Positions 5,585-7,426 of a stretch of 7,426 bases of DNA are shown here, piece by piece. A model generated the notes under the pieces. The model worked only from the letters and a program-made list of their open reading frames with translations, was not told the origin of the DNA and searched no databases. Source of the stretch: Bradyrhizobium sp. (GTDB taxonomy: Bacteria > Pseudomonadota > Alphaproteobacteria > Rhizobiales > Xanthobacteraceae); contig JAQGKJ010000292.1 in assembly GCA_028290165.1 (NCBI GenBank), positions 1 to 7,426 of the forward strand. The letters run 5' to 3'. Position numbers and translations under genes: made by a program. Position 1 is the stretch's first letter, and every line of letters starts with the position of its first letter.

Positions 5585-6630
5585 CGATTCAGCGCCACAT
5601 CCCTGAATGCAGCGACGAGCGGCGTCTCAAGTTTTCCGTGCATGCCCCGAAGGATTTCATAGGCCTGTTCCCTGGGCATGGTTTCCCTGTAGGGCCGGTG
5701 CTCGATCAATGCCGAAAAGATATCGGAAATGGTCAGGATCCGAACAATGTCGGGTATGCTGGCGCCACAAAGCGCGTCGGGATATCCGCTGCCGTCGAGA
5801 TATTCGTGATGATGGCGGACTGCGTCAAGGATCTCCGCGGAAATTCCGATATTCCCCTTCAGCACTTCATACCCAGCTGCAGGATGGGTTTCAATTAGCG
5901 CACGTTCCTCGGCATCGAGGCGTCCGGGTTTATCAAGGATCGCGAGCGGAATTTTGGCCTTGCCGATGTCGTGAAACATCGCGGCTGAATAAAGTCGCTC
6001 AATGTCTCGCCTCGCCAGACCCAGACTTAATCCAAAGTCGACCGCAATTCCCGTAACCAAAAGACAGTGTTGATAGGTTCCCTCGTGGTAGCGGCGAACC
6101 GTCTCGAGCCAGCTCGACAGCCCATCTTCAGCGACGTTGTCTGCAATTTTACGAGCTGCGTCCTTCGCACCCCTGATGTCGACGGGTTTGCCGGTCAACA
6201 CGGCGGAGAACATCGACCCGGTGGCAATCGCACCCGCGGTCGCAGCTTCGCTGGCAGCAGTCAGAACTTCATTCGAAGGTGCCCGAAGAGGACTGCGATC
6301 AGCCAGTTCCGCCAGCAGCTTCGCTTGACTGACGGGATTAACAAGGACGTGCGTCGCCCCGAGCGCATAAGCCTGGACGGTGTATAGGCGCGCTTTCTGG
6401 TCGACGAGGAAAATACGCTTGCGTATATGACCCAGTTTTCCAAACGCCTCTTTTAGACCGTCGATATTCTCGACGACCCGCAAATCTGCGGTGACGACAA
6501 CAGAATCGGACGGGCCGTGCTGGATAATTGCGCCGCTGAGCAATTCGGACGTTACTGCGTGCTGCCCTTCCAGCATGGCGCGCAGGGTCGATAGTTTATT
6601 TGCAGTATCGGCGATGACGTGAACGGACAT
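5581..6630 (-). CDS. HD-GYP c-di-GMP phosphodiesterase with degenerate receiver-like N-terminus
   Basis: This 349-residue cytoplasmic protein is predicted to hydrolyse c-di-GMP to pGpG/GMP. Residues about 1-112 look like a CheY-type receiver fold, but the key chemistry is lost. The N-terminal acidic pair is reduced to one Asp (D8), and the position of the conserved Lys near the end is Asn (VLVNP, N98). D49 could align with the phospho-acceptor, though this is uncertain. An Ala-rich linker (about 113-150) leads to the HD-GYP domain: H188 in TYQH, the HD pair H220-D221 in FHDIGK, H249 in THP, HHHE at 273-276, DGSGYP at 279-284 with a true GYP, and D303 in ISD. All expected metal-ligand positions appear present. 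The ATG lacks a close SD; GGGAGA lies about 17 nt upstream. The gene follows the PilZ gene by 59 bp, so co-transcription is likely. Confidence 0.92.
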   Translation of the reverse strand: MSVHVIADTANKLSTLRAMLEGQHAVTSELLSGAIIQHGPSDSVVVTADLRVVENIDGLKEAFGKLGHIRKRIFLVDQKARLYTVQAYALGATHVLVNPVSQAKLLAELADRSPLRAPSNEVLTAASEAATAGAIATGSMFSAVLTGKPVDIRGAKDAARKIADNVAEDGLSSWLETVRRYHEGTYQHCLLVTGIAVDFGLSLGLARRDIERLYSAAMFHDIGKAKIPLAILDKPGRLDAEERALIETHPAAGYEVLKGNIGISAEILDAVRHHHEYLDGSGYPDALCGASIPDIVRILTISDIFSALIEHRPYRETMPREQAYEILRGMHGKLETPLVAAFRDVALNR

Positions 6631-6689
6631 GAATGGCTGGTTTCAATTCTCCCGGCCATTATCCGGCCGTGTCGGGCAGGTCGTGCATC

Positions 6690-7010
6690 TCAAATTGCCT
6701 TGCCAGTGGGCTTTAGCTTCGCAGATTTTTTCGTCGCGTTGTCTCGCGCCAGAAACTGAATGCCGATCTCATCGCCGGCGATGCGCACCAGTTTGCAGCG
6801 GCGAAAGGCAAGACCCGTCGAGGACAAGAGCAGGAAGAATTCCTTGAGGTCCAGTCCCTCGAAAGATCCTTCGATGCGCAGGCGCGCGCCGGTTTGCGAC
6901 ACGTCGAACATGGTGCAGTCGCGACGCCACGTTCCATCTATCCCCATGATGTAAACGTGAATGCCGCGTTCGAACCCGACGCGTCCACTCTTTCTGTCGC
7001 CATAGGCCAT
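6690..7010 (-). CDS. PilZ-domain c-di-GMP-binding protein
   Basis: This 106-residue single-domain protein is predicted to bind c-di-GMP and relay it to a partner such as a motility or polysaccharide system. The PilZ signature is complete: RxxxR at R6-R10 (RKSGR) and, after a beta strand, DxSxxG at 36-41 (DVSQTG), with the typical closing strand GIQF at 83-86. The C-terminus is a Lys-rich tail (KKSAKLKPTGK). I chose the ATG at 7010, which has a GGA eight bases upstream; an in-frame TTG two codons earlier is less likely. It lies 36 bp after the DUF2336-like gene and 59 bp before the HD-GYP gene, all on one strand. An effector and an enzyme for the same messenger would then be made together. The partner protein cannot be inferred. 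Confidence 0.9.
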   Translation of the reverse strand: MAYGDRKSGRVGFERGIHVYIMGIDGTWRRDCTMFDVSQTGARLRIEGSFEGLDLKEFFLLLSSTGLAFRRCKLVRIAGDEIGIQFLARDNATKKSAKLKPTGKAI

Positions 7011-7046
7011 GATCAATTCCGAACTTTCAAATATTGAAAACCGGTA

Positions 7047-7394
7047 TTAGGCGTCCCGTACGCTTGCCTCGCGGTGCCTGAGTAAGGCTGCCAGGCTGCT
7101 TTCTGAAAATCGTGCACCGTTGTAACGGGCCCGGTTCAGCGCAAGGTCGATCAGTGCCCTTGCAGCAGGCGCCAGACGCTCGCTGATTTCCCCCAGCGCC
7201 CTGGCTTCTGTCTTCTCGATCAGTTGAACCAGGACACGGTCGAAAACGGCAATTTGTGTTTCGTTCAAGCGATCCGCTCCGCTCAAGGACAGATCGGTGA
7301 TTTGTCGCAGCATGGCTGCGCGCTTCTCGGATGAGCCGCTCTGGAGCGCGGCATCGAGATCTTCAAACAGGGAGGCGCTATCGGCGTTCTGCAC
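7047..7394 (-). CDS. Short helical protein resembling the N-terminus of DUF2336 proteins
   Basis: This 115-residue protein looks wholly alpha-helical and has no signal peptide or membrane segment. The first 75 or so residues (from SLFEDLDAALQSGSSEKR through MLRQITDL, GADRLNETQI and EISERLAP) match what I recall of the start of DUF2336 (COG5330) proteins in Bradyrhizobium relatives. Those are usually over 300 residues. Here the family pattern stops after SERLAP; about 40 unrelated helical residues and a stop follow. It may be a truncated family member or a genuine short paralogue. The start is a GTG with GGA eight bases upstream; an upstream ATG is out of frame. It is first in the putative operon with the PilZ and HD-GYP genes. 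The function of DUF2336 is not established, so none is claimed. Confidence 0.65.
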   Translation of the reverse strand: MQNADSASLFEDLDAALQSGSSEKRAAMLRQITDLSLSGADRLNETQIAVFDRVLVQLIEKTEARALGEISERLAPAARALIDLALNRARYNGARFSESSLAALLRHREASVRDA

Positions 7395-7426
7395 GATCGC
7401 AATCCATAAATCTTAGTGGGGCGTCA

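Overview
The window reads as chromosome of a high-GC alphaproteobacterium. A Bradyrhizobium- or Rhodopseudomonas-like member of the Nitrobacteraceae is my best guess. The basis is codon use, the MHYT-PAS-GGDEF-EAL architecture, a DUF2336-like protein beside a PilZ protein, and a Tat-exported gluconate-2-dehydrogenase-type subunit 3. This is a judgement from protein style, not a database result. No rRNA, tRNA, CRISPR array, transposase or integrase is visible. All genes are on the minus strand except one secreted protease.

Layout, left to right. (a) 1-1171: two genes of an exported sugar/alcohol dehydrogenase operon. The Tat-signal subunit 3 comes first, then the FAD-binding GMC large subunit, which runs off the left edge. 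(b) 1172-1407: a leader/intergenic region with a perfect hairpin just upstream of the subunit 3 ribosome-binding site and a stray copy of the last 17 codons of the HAD phosphatase gene found 2.7 kb to the right. (c) 1408-3813: a large membrane c-di-GMP enzyme (MHYT-PAS-GGDEF-EAL). (d) 4005-4634: a HAD-family hydrolase whose 3' end is the second copy of that repeat. (e) 4760-5521 (+): a secreted trypsin-fold serine protease, divergent from the HAD gene. (f) 5581-7394: a likely three-gene minus-strand operon, transcribed DUF2336-like protein, PilZ protein, HD-GYP phosphodiesterase.

Functionally the window is dominated by cyclic-di-GMP signalling. It holds one enzyme with both synthesis and EAL-hydrolysis domains, one HD-GYP hydrolase with a degenerate receiver-like front end, and one PilZ effector.

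The most unusual structural signal is that the MHYT-GGDEF-EAL gene lies between direct repeats made of the 3' end of the HAD gene (39 bp identical, 47 of 51 bp overall). This suggests that a 2.68-kb unit was inserted at, or duplicated around, that gene end. The rest is mostly ordinary chromosomal content; I see no wholly new multi-gene system.
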